Positions 9,195 through 18,030 of a stretch of DNA of 64,000 nucleotides are shown here, piece by piece. Each line of letters opens with the position of its first letter. Within the stretch, counting starts at the first letter, position 1. The stretch comes from Paenibacillus zeirhizosphaerae (lineage in GTDB: Bacteria; Bacillota; Bacilli; Paenibacillales; Paenibacillaceae). The notes below the pieces were generated by a model. That model worked only from the letters and a program-made list of their open reading frames with translations. It was not told the origin of the DNA and did not search any database. Where the stretch lies: assembly GCF_030705605.1 (NCBI RefSeq), contig NZ_JAPCKK010000016.1:806001-870000 (forward strand). Reading direction: 5' to 3'. Both the position numbers and the translations under genes were made by a program.

Positions 9195-9241
9195 GACAAA
9201 CTGAATGCGCGGGCTGGTCGGCACACTCGGGTCAATTATTT

Positions 9242-10132
9242 TTAATAGTGCGTGTTCAAAAAGTCACACCCGGCGGGACAGCCCAGCTCCTCAAAAACTT
9301 TACGCGCGGCAGCATCGACCGGCAGAAAAGCCACAATTTGCGGATATCCGCGGCTGCCTGCAGAAATCGAAACCTGCCTGTAGCGGATGGGAACAAGCTC
9401 GCCGGAGCTTTCTCTTCTGGCCAATATGGTTTGCGTATAATCCACCTTTTCCTCTGCATTCGGCATATTCAAATATTCGTCCGCGTTATATTTCTGAGCT
9501 CTATGAAGCAATTCTTGATACCAGGTGTCGTAGCGGGACAGTATGTGTTCCCTCTTGAACCCCTGGATTCCGTTTATGGCGTGCACCTCCCACTGCTCGA
9601 ACGACGTTTTATCGAAAGTGGAGCGGGACCGGATAGGCAAGTCAGGATTAAAATGAAAATCAACCCTGTTCATTAAGCCGTCGTAGGAACGCTCGCGGGG
9701 AATATCGAACAAGCGGCGAAACGGCTCGTTAATCTCCTTGATGTCCTGTGTATGCGTTACAATCATGGCGGGAAAAGGAATAGGCCCCATCGTTTGTTGC
9801 GCCCATTCCAATGCACGTTCCAGCACCCGCCCCTCCAATTCGGTCTGAATCGGAAGATAATCGGCGGCCAAAAGCAGATCGTTACGCTCATCAGAAGTAC
9901 ACTCAAGATACTCGGCGATGTTGATGATCGTCTGACGATCCGGTAATCGGCGGGAACGCCCGACCAGCAAATTTTTATATGAAGGAAAGGCCTCGTCGTT
10001 CATCTCCTGCTGTGTAAACCGTTTCAAGGACGGATGAGACCGATTCGTAAGCTCGTGCTGGCGCTTCATCCGCAGCGCTTCAATCTCTCCCAATACGGTT
10101 TTAAGTCTGGAATTCTCCGTATGCATGCCCAT
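9242..10132 (-). CDS. XRE-family regulator with MmyB-type ligand-binding domain
   Basis: 296 residues: an N-terminal XRE-like helix-turn-helix (about 10-90, ending LPDRQTIINIAEYLECTSDERNDLLLAADY) followed by a PAS-like MmyB domain (ALEWAQQTMGPIPFPAMIVTHTQDIKEINEPFRRLF). MmyB-type regulators commonly sit divergent to a short-chain or MDR oxidoreductase, as here. The ATG at 10132 has GGAGG 6 nt upstream. An inverted repeat in the leader (10157-10174) may be its operator. Confidence 0.82.
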   Translation of the reverse strand: MGMHTENSRLKTVLGEIEALRMKRQHELTNRSHPSLKRFTQQEMNDEAFPSYKNLLVGRSRRLPDRQTIINIAEYLECTSDERNDLLLAADYLPIQTELEGRVLERALEWAQQTMGPIPFPAMIVTHTQDIKEINEPFRRLFDIPRERSYDGLMNRVDFHFNPDLPIRSRSTFDKTSFEQWEVHAINGIQGFKREHILSRYDTWYQELLHRAQKYNADEYLNMPNAEEKVDYTQTILARRESSGELVPIRYRQVSISAGSRGYPQIVAFLPVDAAARKVFEELGCPAGCDFLNTHY

Positions 10133-10156
10133 CTTCCTCCTCCCCTTCTTTTGATG

Positions 10157-10174
10157 AAGTGTAGTTCTGCACTT
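10157..10174. promoter_or_regulatory. candidate operator, inverted repeat
   Basis: AAGTG-N8-CACTT, 25 bp upstream of the XRE/MmyB gene, within the divergent intergenic region shared with the MDR oxidoreductase. Confidence 0.35.
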
Positions 10175-10219
10175 GGGCCGATCATTTAAATTAAAGTATA
10201 CTCCGTAATGAAATCGAAA

Positions 10220-10232
10220 GTCATCTAATGAC
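10220..10232. promoter_or_regulatory. candidate operator before the MDR oxidoreductase
   Basis: GTCAT-CTA-ATGAC, a 5-3-5 palindrome 30 bp before the ATG at 10262, placed where a repressor would block transcription. Confidence 0.35.
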
Positions 10233-10261
10233 ACACAACCAATTCATGGAGGAGATACAAT

Positions 10262-11203
10262 ATGATTCGTGCCATTACAGTTGATCCGCTTGCCCCGTTA
10301 CATTTGGCGTTCAAGGAAGTTGACGCTCCACAGGCCCAGCCCTGGGAAGCGCTCGTGCAGGTGAAAGCCGTCTCTCTTAATCGCGGTGAAGTAAAAGACG
10401 CCAAGGAGCAGGAAGCATCCAGCAGACCCGGCTGGGATTTCGCCGGCATTGTCATTGAGCCTGCCAAGACCGGCGCAGGTCCGCAAAAGGGAGCCCGGGT
10501 TGTCGGCTTGCTCCCGCTGGGCGCCTGGAGCGAGCAAGTGGCCGCCCCTGTATCGATGCTGGCCGAAATTCCGGACGAGCTCACCTTTGCAGAGGCGGCG
10601 ACCCTGCCCGTAGCGGGCCTGACGGCGCTTTATGCGCTGCGAAAAGGTGGCATGCTGCTCGGCAAGCGCATTTTTATTACAGGCTCTACCGGCGGTGTCG
10701 GGCTGTTCGCCCACCAGCTTGCCGCCCAGTCCGGCGCATTCGTCGTAGGTACGGCCAGTACAGAGGACAAGGCCAAGCTTGTCCGGGAGGTCGGAGCCGA
10801 CGAAGTGGTCGTTGGCTATTCCGAAATTTCATCAGCCAGCAAATTCGGGCCTTATGATCTGATCATCGACTCGGTAGGCGGCGCTACGCTGGCGGCGCTG
10901 CTGCCGCAGCTTGCACCGCAAGGCATTTGTGTCGCGGTGGGATTTTCCTCTTCTAACACCGCGACGATCGATATGATGAATCTGGTGACCAGCGGCGGAC
11001 GGACCTTATATAGCTTCTTTCTTGGGGAAGAGCTTACCCGCCATGCGGCCGCAGATGATCTAAGCTTGCTGGCCCGGCTGGTCGCAAAAGGTCGGTTAAC
11101 ACCCCGGATCGAAGTGCAGGCACCTTGGACCGAAATTGACACCGTCGCCCAAAGTTTGCTGGAGCGGAAATTCTCCGGCAAAGCCGTACTCCACATAGGT
11201 TGA
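10262..11203 (+). CDS. MDR-superfamily NAD(P)H-dependent quinone oxidoreductase-like protein
   Basis: 313 residues. The N-terminal GroES-like domain has GWDFAGIVIEP, and the Rossmann domain has the MDR nucleotide motif GKRIFITGSTGGVGLFAHQLAAQSG. The structural and catalytic zinc cysteines are absent, as in the zinc-independent quinone oxidoreductase/enoyl reductase branch. It probably reduces quinones or alpha,beta-unsaturated carbonyls using NADPH. GGAGGAG precedes the ATG by about 6 nt. It is divergent from the MmyB-type regulator, its likely controller, and ends before a strong hairpin at 11239. Confidence 0.88.
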   Translation: MIRAITVDPLAPLHLAFKEVDAPQAQPWEALVQVKAVSLNRGEVKDAKEQEASSRPGWDFAGIVIEPAKTGAGPQKGARVVGLLPLGAWSEQVAAPVSMLAEIPDELTFAEAATLPVAGLTALYALRKGGMLLGKRIFITGSTGGVGLFAHQLAAQSGAFVVGTASTEDKAKLVREVGADEVVVGYSEISSASKFGPYDLIIDSVGGATLAALLPQLAPQGICVAVGFSSSNTATIDMMNLVTSGGRTLYSFFLGEELTRHAAADDLSLLARLVAKGRLTPRIEVQAPWTEIDTVAQSLLERKFSGKAVLHIG

Positions 11204-11238
11204 TTGTAAAGCTTTGCAAAAACAGATCCGCAAAAGAA

Positions 11239-11282
11239 CCAGGGGCGCTCCCTGACTCGTTTCGAGTAGAGAGCGCCCCTGG
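11239..11282. terminator. bidirectional terminator
   Basis: A 12-bp perfect stem (CCAGGGGCGCTC/GAGCGCCCCTGG) with an inner ACTCG/CGAGT stem, then TTTT on the plus strand and a T-rich run on the minus strand. It separates the convergent MDR and SDR genes. Confidence 0.88.
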
Positions 11283-11369
11283 TTTTCAATGAACTCGGCT
11301 ATTTCACTTTTATATTCGGTATAGTCATATTTGGTATAGTCACGCATCCCGCTTCAATATTCACACCGC

Positions 11370-12206
11370 TTATTCTGCGGAAAAATCCGTTGACATCGTG
11401 ACCTCTGCCCACTGCTCTGCCTCGGTTGCACGGGATCGGGACGATTCCCGGGCGAGCTTGAGCGCATCCGATCCGAGGAGCAAGCGCAATGGCGGTTGCT
11501 CCAGTTCGGCCATATCCGCTATTACCTTCGCGGCGCGAGCAGGGTCTCCGGGCATCTTCCCGTCGATTTCTTTGCGGAATCGATGCATCTTACCCACAGT
11601 CTCCTCATAATCCGCACCCACTTCCCTTATTTGCATGGACGGGCCACCCCAATCCGTGCGGAAGCCTCCAGGTTCGATAATGCTCACCTTAATCCCGAGC
11701 GGTTTCACCTCGTTGATTAACACTTCCGAAAAACCTTCTACGGCAAACTTGGCGGATTGATAAGCACTGAGTCCGGGCGATCCCCCAACCCGGCCGCCTA
11801 TCGAAGAAATTTGCATGATGTGGCCGGTGCGCTGCTTCCGCATAACCGGGAGAACAGCCTTTGTCATATGGACAACGCCAAAAAAATTCGTTTCAAATTG
11901 AGCTCGCAAGTCTTCCTCTCCGGTTTCTTCGATCGGTGAGCTGTTGGCATATCCGGCATTGTTCACAAGCACATCCAGGACGCCAAACGTATCGATGGCC
12001 TGCTGAACCGCCGCTTCCACCTGTGCTACATCGGTAACGTCCAAAGCGACAGGAAGAATGCGGGCACCATATTTCGCCGTCAGATCGTTCAATTGCTCAG
12101 GGCGGCGCGCTCCTGCAACCACTTGATCCCCCCGCTGCAAAACTTCTTCAACCAGATTTCTTCCAATTCCACGAGAGCTGCCTGTAATCAACCAAACTTT
12201 ACCCAT
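11370..12206 (-). CDS. SDR-family oxidoreductase
   Basis: A 278-residue classical short-chain dehydrogenase: TGSSRGIG cofactor motif (residues 8-15), NNAGYAN, catalytic Ser in ISSIGG and the YxxxK pair (YQSAK), then IEPGGFRTDW. The family uses NADP(H); the substrate cannot be assigned. GAGGTT lies 10 nt before the ATG. It follows the AraC and TetR genes on the same strand, but a hairpin at 12332-12357 separates them, so it is likely a separate unit. Confidence 0.9.
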   Translation of the reverse strand: MGKVWLITGSSRGIGRNLVEEVLQRGDQVVAGARRPEQLNDLTAKYGARILPVALDVTDVAQVEAAVQQAIDTFGVLDVLVNNAGYANSSPIEETGEEDLRAQFETNFFGVVHMTKAVLPVMRKQRTGHIMQISSIGGRVGGSPGLSAYQSAKFAVEGFSEVLINEVKPLGIKVSIIEPGGFRTDWGGPSMQIREVGADYEETVGKMHRFRKEIDGKMPGDPARAAKVIADMAELEQPPLRLLLGSDALKLARESSRSRATEAEQWAEVTMSTDFSAE

Positions 12207-12331
12207 ATTTATCGAGAACCTCCTTCACATTGTTCAAACCTATTATCCTGCAAAATATCCGTTGAAAGTAGGCCATTCCTGCCCTATGTTTGCCTAATCC
12301 TGCAATCCAACATTCCCGCACCAAAGCAAAC

Positions 12332-12357
12332 GAGCCCCCAGGAAATCCTGGGAGCTC
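12332..12357 (-). terminator. terminator of the short AraC gene
   Basis: 12-bp arms with one mismatch (GAGCCCCCAGGA/TCCTGGGAGCTC) directly beyond the gene ending at 12372, followed on the minus strand by a T-rich stretch (CGTTTGCTTT). Confidence 0.6.
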
Positions 12358-12371
12358 ACTGTTTGTGGGGC

Positions 12372-13136
12372 CTATGTGTTGTTTCGTATCTCATGGATAT
12401 CTTTTAACGGTGGCAAACCAAAAACCCGCCGATATTCCCTATTAAACTGCGTTGGACTCTCATAACCGACTTCCCGCGCTGCCGTAGTCGCATCCGTGGC
12501 TCCACTCAACATAGGACGCCTTGCCTCCTGAAGGCGAAGACTTTTTTGGTACTGCAACGGTCCCATGTTAAATTTGTGATGCAGCCCCGAGACGCTCATG
12601 TTGCACATTTTAGCCAGTTCGGCCACGGTAAACGAGTGAGTGTAATTCTCCCTGATCCAGGTAATGGCTTTGCCTATTCCTTCAGACTGCTGCGCCCTGC
12701 TCCATTTTTTATTTTTCAGCTTGACATGAATTCCTGCCTCCATAATAACGGAAGCAATCTCTTGCATCGATAGATCGATACGCAGACCAATATACGGAGA
12801 CTTCTCTTGTGCACTTACGGTCTGCCCGGACGCAGACATGTCAATTAAAGAGGCCAGGTAATCGCCCGCTCCATAATAAATGATCTCTTCACCAAGATAT
12901 AGCTTTTTAGTTCCTTGCAAAATAAGACAAAAAGAAGGAGCCAGCACGCTTTGCGTCAGCATCGTCGGCCGACTGTGCTTATAGATTGAAAGAAACGGAA
13001 TGATCGTTGGGTTGCGACCCTCTGGAAATGCTCTTCTATCAACCATAAGGAGCAGTTGATCCAACAAATTCAGACCGGATGAACCAGCCACCTCGAAGGC
13101 AATTGCGGCACCCCCTGCTTGCTTGTTCTCCGACAT
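12372..13136 (-). CDS. AraC regulator with AraC-N domain, internally shortened
   Basis: 254 residues. The N-terminal cupin-like AraC_N domain (SVLAPSFCLILQGTKKLYLG, GAGDYLASLIDMSASGQ) and the C-terminal double helix-turn-helix (AKMCNMSVSGLHHKF, GYESPTQFNREYRRVFG) are recognisable. From memory of the family, about 45 residues are missing between the cupin (GIHVKLKNKKWS) and the HTH, and about 4 between LHHKF and NMGPLQYQK. Both losses keep the frame, so the protein is either a decaying or a minimal regulator. GAGGTG 6 nt upstream supports the ATG at 13136. TetR lies 39 nt upstream on the same strand. Confidence 0.7.
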   Translation of the reverse strand: MSENKQAGGAAIAFEVAGSSGLNLLDQLLLMVDRRAFPEGRNPTIIPFLSIYKHSRPTMLTQSVLAPSFCLILQGTKKLYLGEEIIYYGAGDYLASLIDMSASGQTVSAQEKSPYIGLRIDLSMQEIASVIMEAGIHVKLKNKKWSRAQQSEGIGKAITWIRENYTHSFTVAELAKMCNMSVSGLHHKFNMGPLQYQKSLRLQEARRPMLSGATDATTAAREVGYESPTQFNREYRRVFGLPPLKDIHEIRNNT

Positions 13137-13175
13137 GGATTCACCTCGATTTTCAATCAAAACTTCCATTAGATC

Positions 13176-13787
13176 TCATGAGTTAGCAGATAATGTATCC
13201 CAGACGCACATCAGTTGAGTGATGGCAGCATCGATAACCTCGTATGGAACACCGTCACGGGCTTGCGTCGATATTCCTCGCAGAAAAGTTTCATACAACG
13301 TAACCAGCATGCAGATATCCGTTGAACCGGGCAGCTCGCCATTGGCTACGGCACGTTCTATACAATCTTTCAGCCACCCCCTGACTCTCTCCCTTTCCTT
13401 GGCGAGCATCTCCCGGATGTGCTTTTGCTCGGGAGAGCAGTTTACAGCGGACAAAACCAACAGACAGCCAGAAGGGTGAGAGTTCTCGGTCTGCATCCGT
13501 GCCGATCGCCGTAATCCCTGCTCCATGGCTGCTCTCGCTGTCAGGCTTGTATCCCGGAAGCTTTCCGAAACATCCCCATAAGTAGATATATATCGATCCA
13601 CCGCTTCGCGGAACAGTGCTTCCTTGGATTCGAATGCCGCGTAAAAACTCGCCGCCGATATATTCCCCATCGCAGCGCGCAATTGGGACAATGAAGTGGA
13701 TTCAAAGCCGTTTTCCCAAAATAGAATCATCGCGGCAGCGACCGCCTCGTCACGGCTAAATGAGCGTGGACGCCCTGTTTGTGGCAT
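13176..13787 (-). CDS. TetR/AcrR-family regulator
   Basis: 203 residues. The N-terminal helix-turn-helix reads SFSRDEAVAAAMILFWENGFESTSLSQLRAAMG followed by SAASFYAAFESKEALFREAV. The C-terminal domain (GCLLVLSAVNCSPEQKHI) is of the TetR_C type often tied to oxidoreductase control, and its ligand is unknown. GGGAGG stands 6 nt before the ATG. A good promoter lies at 13812-13840. It probably heads a unit with the AraC gene. Confidence 0.88.
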   Translation of the reverse strand: MPQTGRPRSFSRDEAVAAAMILFWENGFESTSLSQLRAAMGNISAASFYAAFESKEALFREAVDRYISTYGDVSESFRDTSLTARAAMEQGLRRSARMQTENSHPSGCLLVLSAVNCSPEQKHIREMLAKERERVRGWLKDCIERAVANGELPGSTDICMLVTLYETFLRGISTQARDGVPYEVIDAAITQLMCVWDTLSANS

Positions 13788-13811
13788 AAGACAACCTCCC
13801 TTATTAATTTT

Positions 13812-13840
13812 ATACTAATCGATCCAGAACTTCTTGACAA
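13812..13840 (-). promoter_or_regulatory. SigA-type promoter of the TetR gene
   Basis: On the minus strand TTGTCA (13840-13835), a 17-nt spacer and TAGTAT (13817-13812), 25 bp before the TetR start. Confidence 0.55.
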
Positions 13841-13952
13841 GGGAGCCTGCCGGAACTTAATATATGGAAAGGCTGATCCACAATTCATTTCAGCTTAAAG
13901 AAGAAACGAATGCAATCATTGCTAAATTCTTCTGCAAAGGGCGTGTTGATCA

Positions 13953-14315
13953 ATGATCCACTTTAGAGATAAATCTTATCGCTGCACCTCGGAAATTGTA
14001 CTGGGTTTGGTGAGCGGGAAATGGAAAATATCTATTTTAAATTATCTGGCCAAAGGCCCGGTTCGTTTTAATGAGCTGCAGCGCCTGCTTCCTGAGGCGA
14101 CTCAGCGCATGCTTACGATGCAGCTAAGAATGCTTGAAAGCGACGGTCTGATTATCCGCAAGGTTTATCCGGTTTCGCCGCCAAAAGTGGAATACAGCTT
14201 GTCCGAACTGGGCGAGCAGTTGACCCCCATGCTCTTGATGTTATGTGAATTTGGCACCACATATATCGAGAGCTTTCCCGATGAAGTAGCGTACACCAGT
14301 CATAAGCATGCATAA
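13953..14315 (+). CDS. HxlR-family winged-helix regulator
   Basis: 120 residues matching HxlR: SEIVLGLVSGKWKISILNYLAKGPVRFNELQRLLPEATQRMLTMQLRMLESDGLI, then VSPPKVEYSLSELG. HxlR proteins sense aldehydes, quinones or redox stress and usually control a nearby enzyme gene. AAGGG lies 11 nt before the ATG, somewhat far. It converges on the unrecognised gene at 14614, whose promoter region holds a 15-nt element also found beside a second HxlR gene (32359-32373). Confidence 0.87.
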   Translation: MIHFRDKSYRCTSEIVLGLVSGKWKISILNYLAKGPVRFNELQRLLPEATQRMLTMQLRMLESDGLIIRKVYPVSPPKVEYSLSELGEQLTPMLLMLCEFGTTYIESFPDEVAYTSHKHA

Positions 14316-14418
14316 GCAAAAAGTCTATCGGCGCACATTCAAAGAAGCCAAACCGCGTTTAGCAGCAGTTTTTTTGCGATTCCAATCAAAGACCATGCCC
14401 TATCCGATTGAATAATTG

Positions 14419-14454
14419 AAGTCAAGAGGCACCCTCTCAGGTGCCTCTTGACTT
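14419..14454. terminator. 15-bp perfect hairpin in the 14316-14613 gap
   Basis: Arms AAGTCAAGAGGCACC and its complement (14419-14433, 14440-14454) with a 6-nt loop. No T run follows on either side, so factor-independent termination may be weak. Nothing else is seen in this 298-bp gap. Confidence 0.6.
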
Positions 14455-14613
14455 GGTGCTCAATATTCGTTGCGGAGTTGCTTTAGCAAATGGTTAATCA
14501 GATCTGTTCCTCCATCACAAGCTTTTAACTTCGTATTGGCCCCGAAGACCCTCTGGGGATGGTTGCAAAGCTTGCCAGCAGAGAAACGATTCCCACCACT
14601 ATCCCCTAATGAT

Positions 14614-16041
14614 TTACAGCACTAAAAATTGCGTTCCGAATCCCTTGCCGGAAACATACGCCGCTTCCAGCTCCTCCTGGTCCCCTTTGTCCAATAACAC
14701 CACATTTTCGGGATACAGTTTGCCTAACAAAGCCCATACTACAAGCTCATTTCCACCAGTAGGAATAAAATGGATTCCATCCGTATTCGTCACTAATCCA
14801 GCAAACGAGAAGATATCCACCACCTGATGCAGGCTGATCAATGTACGCTTGACAATCGCAGCTTCGGCATTGCCGTTCCCTTGCGGCCGATATAAAAAGC
14901 GATGCCCTCTAAAGAGCTGACCGAGGTCTACCGTAAATTCGCGGCCTTCCATTTCCAGACTGAAGCGCAGTGTCGTGCGATCGTCCTCCGTATTCGGCAG
15001 CAGCCGGGCGACGGATGGTTGATCGTAATGCTCTCCGGGAATAGGAAGTGTATCCTTGCTCCCCGGTGTTCCTGCTCCTGCTTCGCTGCGCGGAGCGGCA
15101 TAATAATCGGCATATTCATAATCGAATGCGACCGCAGCCAAAGCTTGTGTTTCTTCTGTCCGAATCGTGTGTACCGGATGCCATTTCAAAAGATACCGCG
15201 CCGCCGTCCCGGCCGCCTCTCCCAAACCAGCAGGCAGCACGGTCCCCAGATGGTACTGGAAGCCGTAACCGGCTGTGCTCAAACCGGAACTAACCACGCT
15301 TTGCGCATACTGGACAATCGATTTGTGAGTCAGCTTCTTCCCGAGCAATTGAGTTAAAAAGACCTCACGGGCTGGCTCCAGAAAACGCAATCCTTTGAAC
15401 TCCGTATATTCCTTGACTTCAAACGGTACCTGCTCCCAATTGGCGAACGGAAGCAAGGCATCCCGCAGCAGAACAAATTGGTGCAGATATTCATTGTAGA
15501 GCTGCATGACCCTTGGGCCACCCGTTGGGCCGAAAGCCTGTGCAATAGCTTCTGGAATCAGGGCATGACCATAACAATGGCTTCTAAACTCCATCGCTCC
15601 GAGCGTTTCCGGTCCGTATTGCGCGAGCACTCTCTTCTGTGCATTAATCTCCCGTGCCCAGCTTACCAATTGCTCGCCTATACGCACCGCCTGAGCCGTC
15701 AGCTCGGCGCCAGCTTTATCTTCCAAAGCCAAAGGACCAAGCGGCAAGGCCGACACACGTCCGGAAATCGCCAAATTGGCCTGCAGGCTGTCCAGCAGCA
15801 CCGTCGGATCACCCTTAACCGGTTCGCCAAGCTGAACCAGCATCGCCTCCAGTAGCTTATCCAGCTCCACGACGACCTCTTTGGCTCTATATATACCGGC
15901 AGGCAAATTCCAATCCAAAGCCGTGTTCACGCCTTGTCTGATGGAGTCGCCGGAATATTTGCCAATAAGAGACTCAATATCCACAGCAGTTCCCCACACA
16001 ATCTGTTTATCTTTCAAAGTAAGTTGATATTTTTGCATCAT
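14614..16041 (-). CDS. conserved-looking protein of unknown function, 475 residues
   Basis: I do not recognise a family. The translation is soluble, with no signal peptide or membrane span, rich in Leu and Glu, and looks like a real protein. A central stretch around SHCYGHALIPEAIAQAFGPTGGPRVMQLYNEY and a later FLYRPQGNGNAEAAIVKRTLISLHQVVDIFSFAGL segment look ordered, while residues about 325-345 (SEAGAGTPGSKD) look like a linker between two domains. The ATG at 16041 has GGGGTG 5 nt upstream; a longer frame to 16053 has no ribosome site. A promoter-like pair lies at 16173-16200, with an HxlR-associated motif downstream of it. Confidence 0.72.
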   Translation of the reverse strand: MMQKYQLTLKDKQIVWGTAVDIESLIGKYSGDSIRQGVNTALDWNLPAGIYRAKEVVVELDKLLEAMLVQLGEPVKGDPTVLLDSLQANLAISGRVSALPLGPLALEDKAGAELTAQAVRIGEQLVSWAREINAQKRVLAQYGPETLGAMEFRSHCYGHALIPEAIAQAFGPTGGPRVMQLYNEYLHQFVLLRDALLPFANWEQVPFEVKEYTEFKGLRFLEPAREVFLTQLLGKKLTHKSIVQYAQSVVSSGLSTAGYGFQYHLGTVLPAGLGEAAGTAARYLLKWHPVHTIRTEETQALAAVAFDYEYADYYAAPRSEAGAGTPGSKDTLPIPGEHYDQPSVARLLPNTEDDRTTLRFSLEMEGREFTVDLGQLFRGHRFLYRPQGNGNAEAAIVKRTLISLHQVVDIFSFAGLVTNTDGIHFIPTGGNELVVWALLGKLYPENVVLLDKGDQEELEAAYVSGKGFGTQFLVL

Positions 16042-16128
16042 TTCGCACCCCATCTATGAGTATTTAACGGCCGCTCCACTTATGGATCGTTCGTTCTGTA
16101 TGTAGATTACCAAGTTCCCATAACGCTG

Positions 16129-16143
16129 AATAGTACGCACTTT
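16129..16143. promoter_or_regulatory. 15-nt element shared with the HxlR/RidA intergenic region
   Basis: AATAGTACGCACTTT occurs here, 88 bp before the 475-residue gene, and again in reverse at 32359-32373 between HxlR and RidA. TTTTTGTA repeats follow at 16142 and 16161. It is a candidate HxlR operator. Confidence 0.5.
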
Positions 16144-16172
16144 TTTGTATGGTCCGATCATTTTTGTAGGGT

Positions 16173-16200
16173 AGGATACATTTTGATACTGAGCCGACAA
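16173..16200 (-). promoter_or_regulatory. possible promoter of the 475-residue gene
   Basis: On the minus strand TTGTCG (16200-16195), a 16-nt spacer and TATCCT (16178-16173). This is a fair SigA match upstream of the shared HxlR element. Confidence 0.35.
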
Positions 16201-16318
16201 TGCGGATTTAAATAAGAAAACCGCCCCATTTAGGGACGGCTGTTTGCTACATATTCTCTATCAAGCAATTTTAAATAACTCAACTTTCGCAGAACCCAAA
16301 TCCAATTAAACCTTTGTA

Positions 16319-16358
16319 GCTACTGGGTTCGGAGGAATTCGAATCCCCTTCTTGCAAG
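16319..16358. repeat. left copy of a 40-nt imperfect direct repeat
   Basis: Begins GCTACT and ends with the exact 19-mer CGAATCCCCTTCTTGCAAG (16340-16358). The right copy is at 18160-18198. The two bracket the transposase gene and heptamer array. Confidence 0.6.
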
Positions 16359-16901
16359 TTTGCCGATTTCATGCTGCAAAAGTTAAGTTAACTCATTTTA
16401 TGGACTCCAACTCCACCTAATCATCCGTGCTTGACAGTCAAGCCGCCCGTCGATCGTGGCAAGGCATGTGAACTCGCTGTCCGGGGGCTTTGCACAATTA
16501 TCCCGTTGGATCAGGTAAATCAGGTAAAGAGAAACAGAAAACCGGGAACCGAACATATACTTTAGGCACGTTAAAGAAAATAACGGATCCAATGAGGCAC
16601 GAAAATGTCTGTGGTTACGCGATTCAGGGCCATTGAATGGGTCTATTATTTTTGGATGTGCCTTATGGAGAAGCAGATCGGTTCGAGATCATGAGGCGAT
16701 CTTAGGAGAAAGCAGAGCGTTTAGGTGATGTGAAACTGACCGAGAGAGGAGGAGGGAGAGGAGCAAGGCACCGAAAAAATAAAAAGACCCGGGTCCTCGT
16801 TGCCGCTTGAACCCGAATGCTTCCGATGTCCTCGTTCATGCTGACCCACACCGGTCAAGCCACGCACCTCATGCTCACCTTTCCTCGTTCAAGCCCTGCG
16901 A
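16359..16901. other. gap without a supported gene
   Basis: Short frames only, none with a ribosome site. The segment 16720-16900 lies just beyond the 3' end of the transposase gene and may include the element's end, but I could not match terminal inverted repeats. Confidence 0.4.
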
Positions 16902-17804
16902 TCAGGCAGCAGCCGCAAGAGGCTGCACCGGTTGGCGCGCGATCAGTCGGCGGTAAGGAATCGCCGGAATCGTCACGCTCATGTACAACAACTTCTGCCA
17001 TATCGTTTCTTCCCCTTCGGTCAGGCGCAGTCGGCGGCGTCCGGTGTACTCGTTGAGGTACGCCTGCAGGTGCTTTGGTCCCAAGGCTACATACGTACTC
17101 TTCAGCGATTTCCACGCCTCTCTCACCACTTTCCGCAAGGGCGTATACAGCCGATAGGCTTGAGGGAACGATTGTACCGCCGATGTACGAACATCTACCT
17201 GTTCATGGATGAACGCAGCGAGTTCGTGACGATTCGCTCCGTTCCCCTCTCCCCTCATCTGGGGGACCAGGCGGATTTTGACCTGCTTCAGCTCGCCCGA
17301 CTCCGTGACCGTGCACCCGGCTACGACCGCCGAAGCATATGGATGAGGAAACTGTGGCCGGGACGGATTACGCCCATACAGGTCACTGTTCACCTTCACG
17401 TCTCCGCAGAGCAGCTCCCGGGCATCGAACTCCCCGATGGCATGGCGGATTCGGTGTAGCATAAACCAGGCGGTCTTGTAGGTGACCTGGATCACCTGGC
17501 TCAGCCGCATCGCCGAGATGCCGTCGGGCAGCAGGAACAATTCCAGCGCCTGGAACCACTTGGTCAGGGGGAGATGGGTTCGTTCAAACATCGTACCGAC
17601 CAAAGCCGACGTTTGATGCGCACAGCTGGCGCATTCGAACATGGGGATACGCCGGGAGGTCAGACGACTGCAGCGGGTGTGAGCGCAACGCGGGCAGACG
17701 AAGCCGTTCGGCCACTTCAGCACGATCAATGCCTCCATGCAGGCCTGCTCGTTGTGATAACGACTGCTGAAGGGTTGAAGTTCCGTTTCCGCTTGGACTT
17801 CCAT
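16902..17804 (-). CDS. IS1595-like transposase (ISXO2 type) with altered active-site motif
   Basis: 300 residues. An N-terminal zinc ribbon (C37, C40, C58, C61 in FVCPRCAHTRCSRL and FECASCAHQTSALVGTMF) and TYKTAWFMLHRIRHAI are typical of IS1595 proteins. The usual VEVDExYxGG stretch reads GDVKVNSDLYGR (134-145), so the first acidic catalytic residue appears to be Asn. The protein may be inactive or belong to a divergent branch. GGAGG 9 nt upstream supports the ATG at 17804 rather than the frame start at 17867. Terminal repeats were not found. Confidence 0.72.
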   Translation of the reverse strand: MEVQAETELQPFSSRYHNEQACMEALIVLKWPNGFVCPRCAHTRCSRLTSRRIPMFECASCAHQTSALVGTMFERTHLPLTKWFQALELFLLPDGISAMRLSQVIQVTYKTAWFMLHRIRHAIGEFDARELLCGDVKVNSDLYGRNPSRPQFPHPYASAVVAGCTVTESGELKQVKIRLVPQMRGEGNGANRHELAAFIHEQVDVRTSAVQSFPQAYRLYTPLRKVVREAWKSLKSTYVALGPKHLQAYLNEYTGRRRLRLTEGEETIWQKLLYMSVTIPAIPYRRLIARQPVQPLAAAA

Positions 17805-18030
17805 GTCTGCTCGCCTCCGAATCAACAAAATAAGAACATAAGTTCTGTTTCTCATTATACCAAACATACGTTCCTATTTCAAGCCAAACTTCCCACTTGA
17901 GCCACCTTTTTTCGTATCTCGTTTCTCTTTCCTTCCCCCAGGCCCTCTCAAGCCCCAAGCCTCGACCCCCGCATTCTGAATAAAAGGGATAATCATGCAA
18001 AGCTATATGGGAAGGCAGCAAGCAACAGGC

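Noticed and set aside
16221-16239. Terminator CCGCCCC/GGGACGG
   Set aside because: 7-bp stem with a mismatch and no gene ending nearby; not convincing.
16319-16358. tRNA fragment or attachment site
   Set aside because: TTCGAATCC resembles a T loop, but no acceptor stem, anticodon arm or integrase is present.
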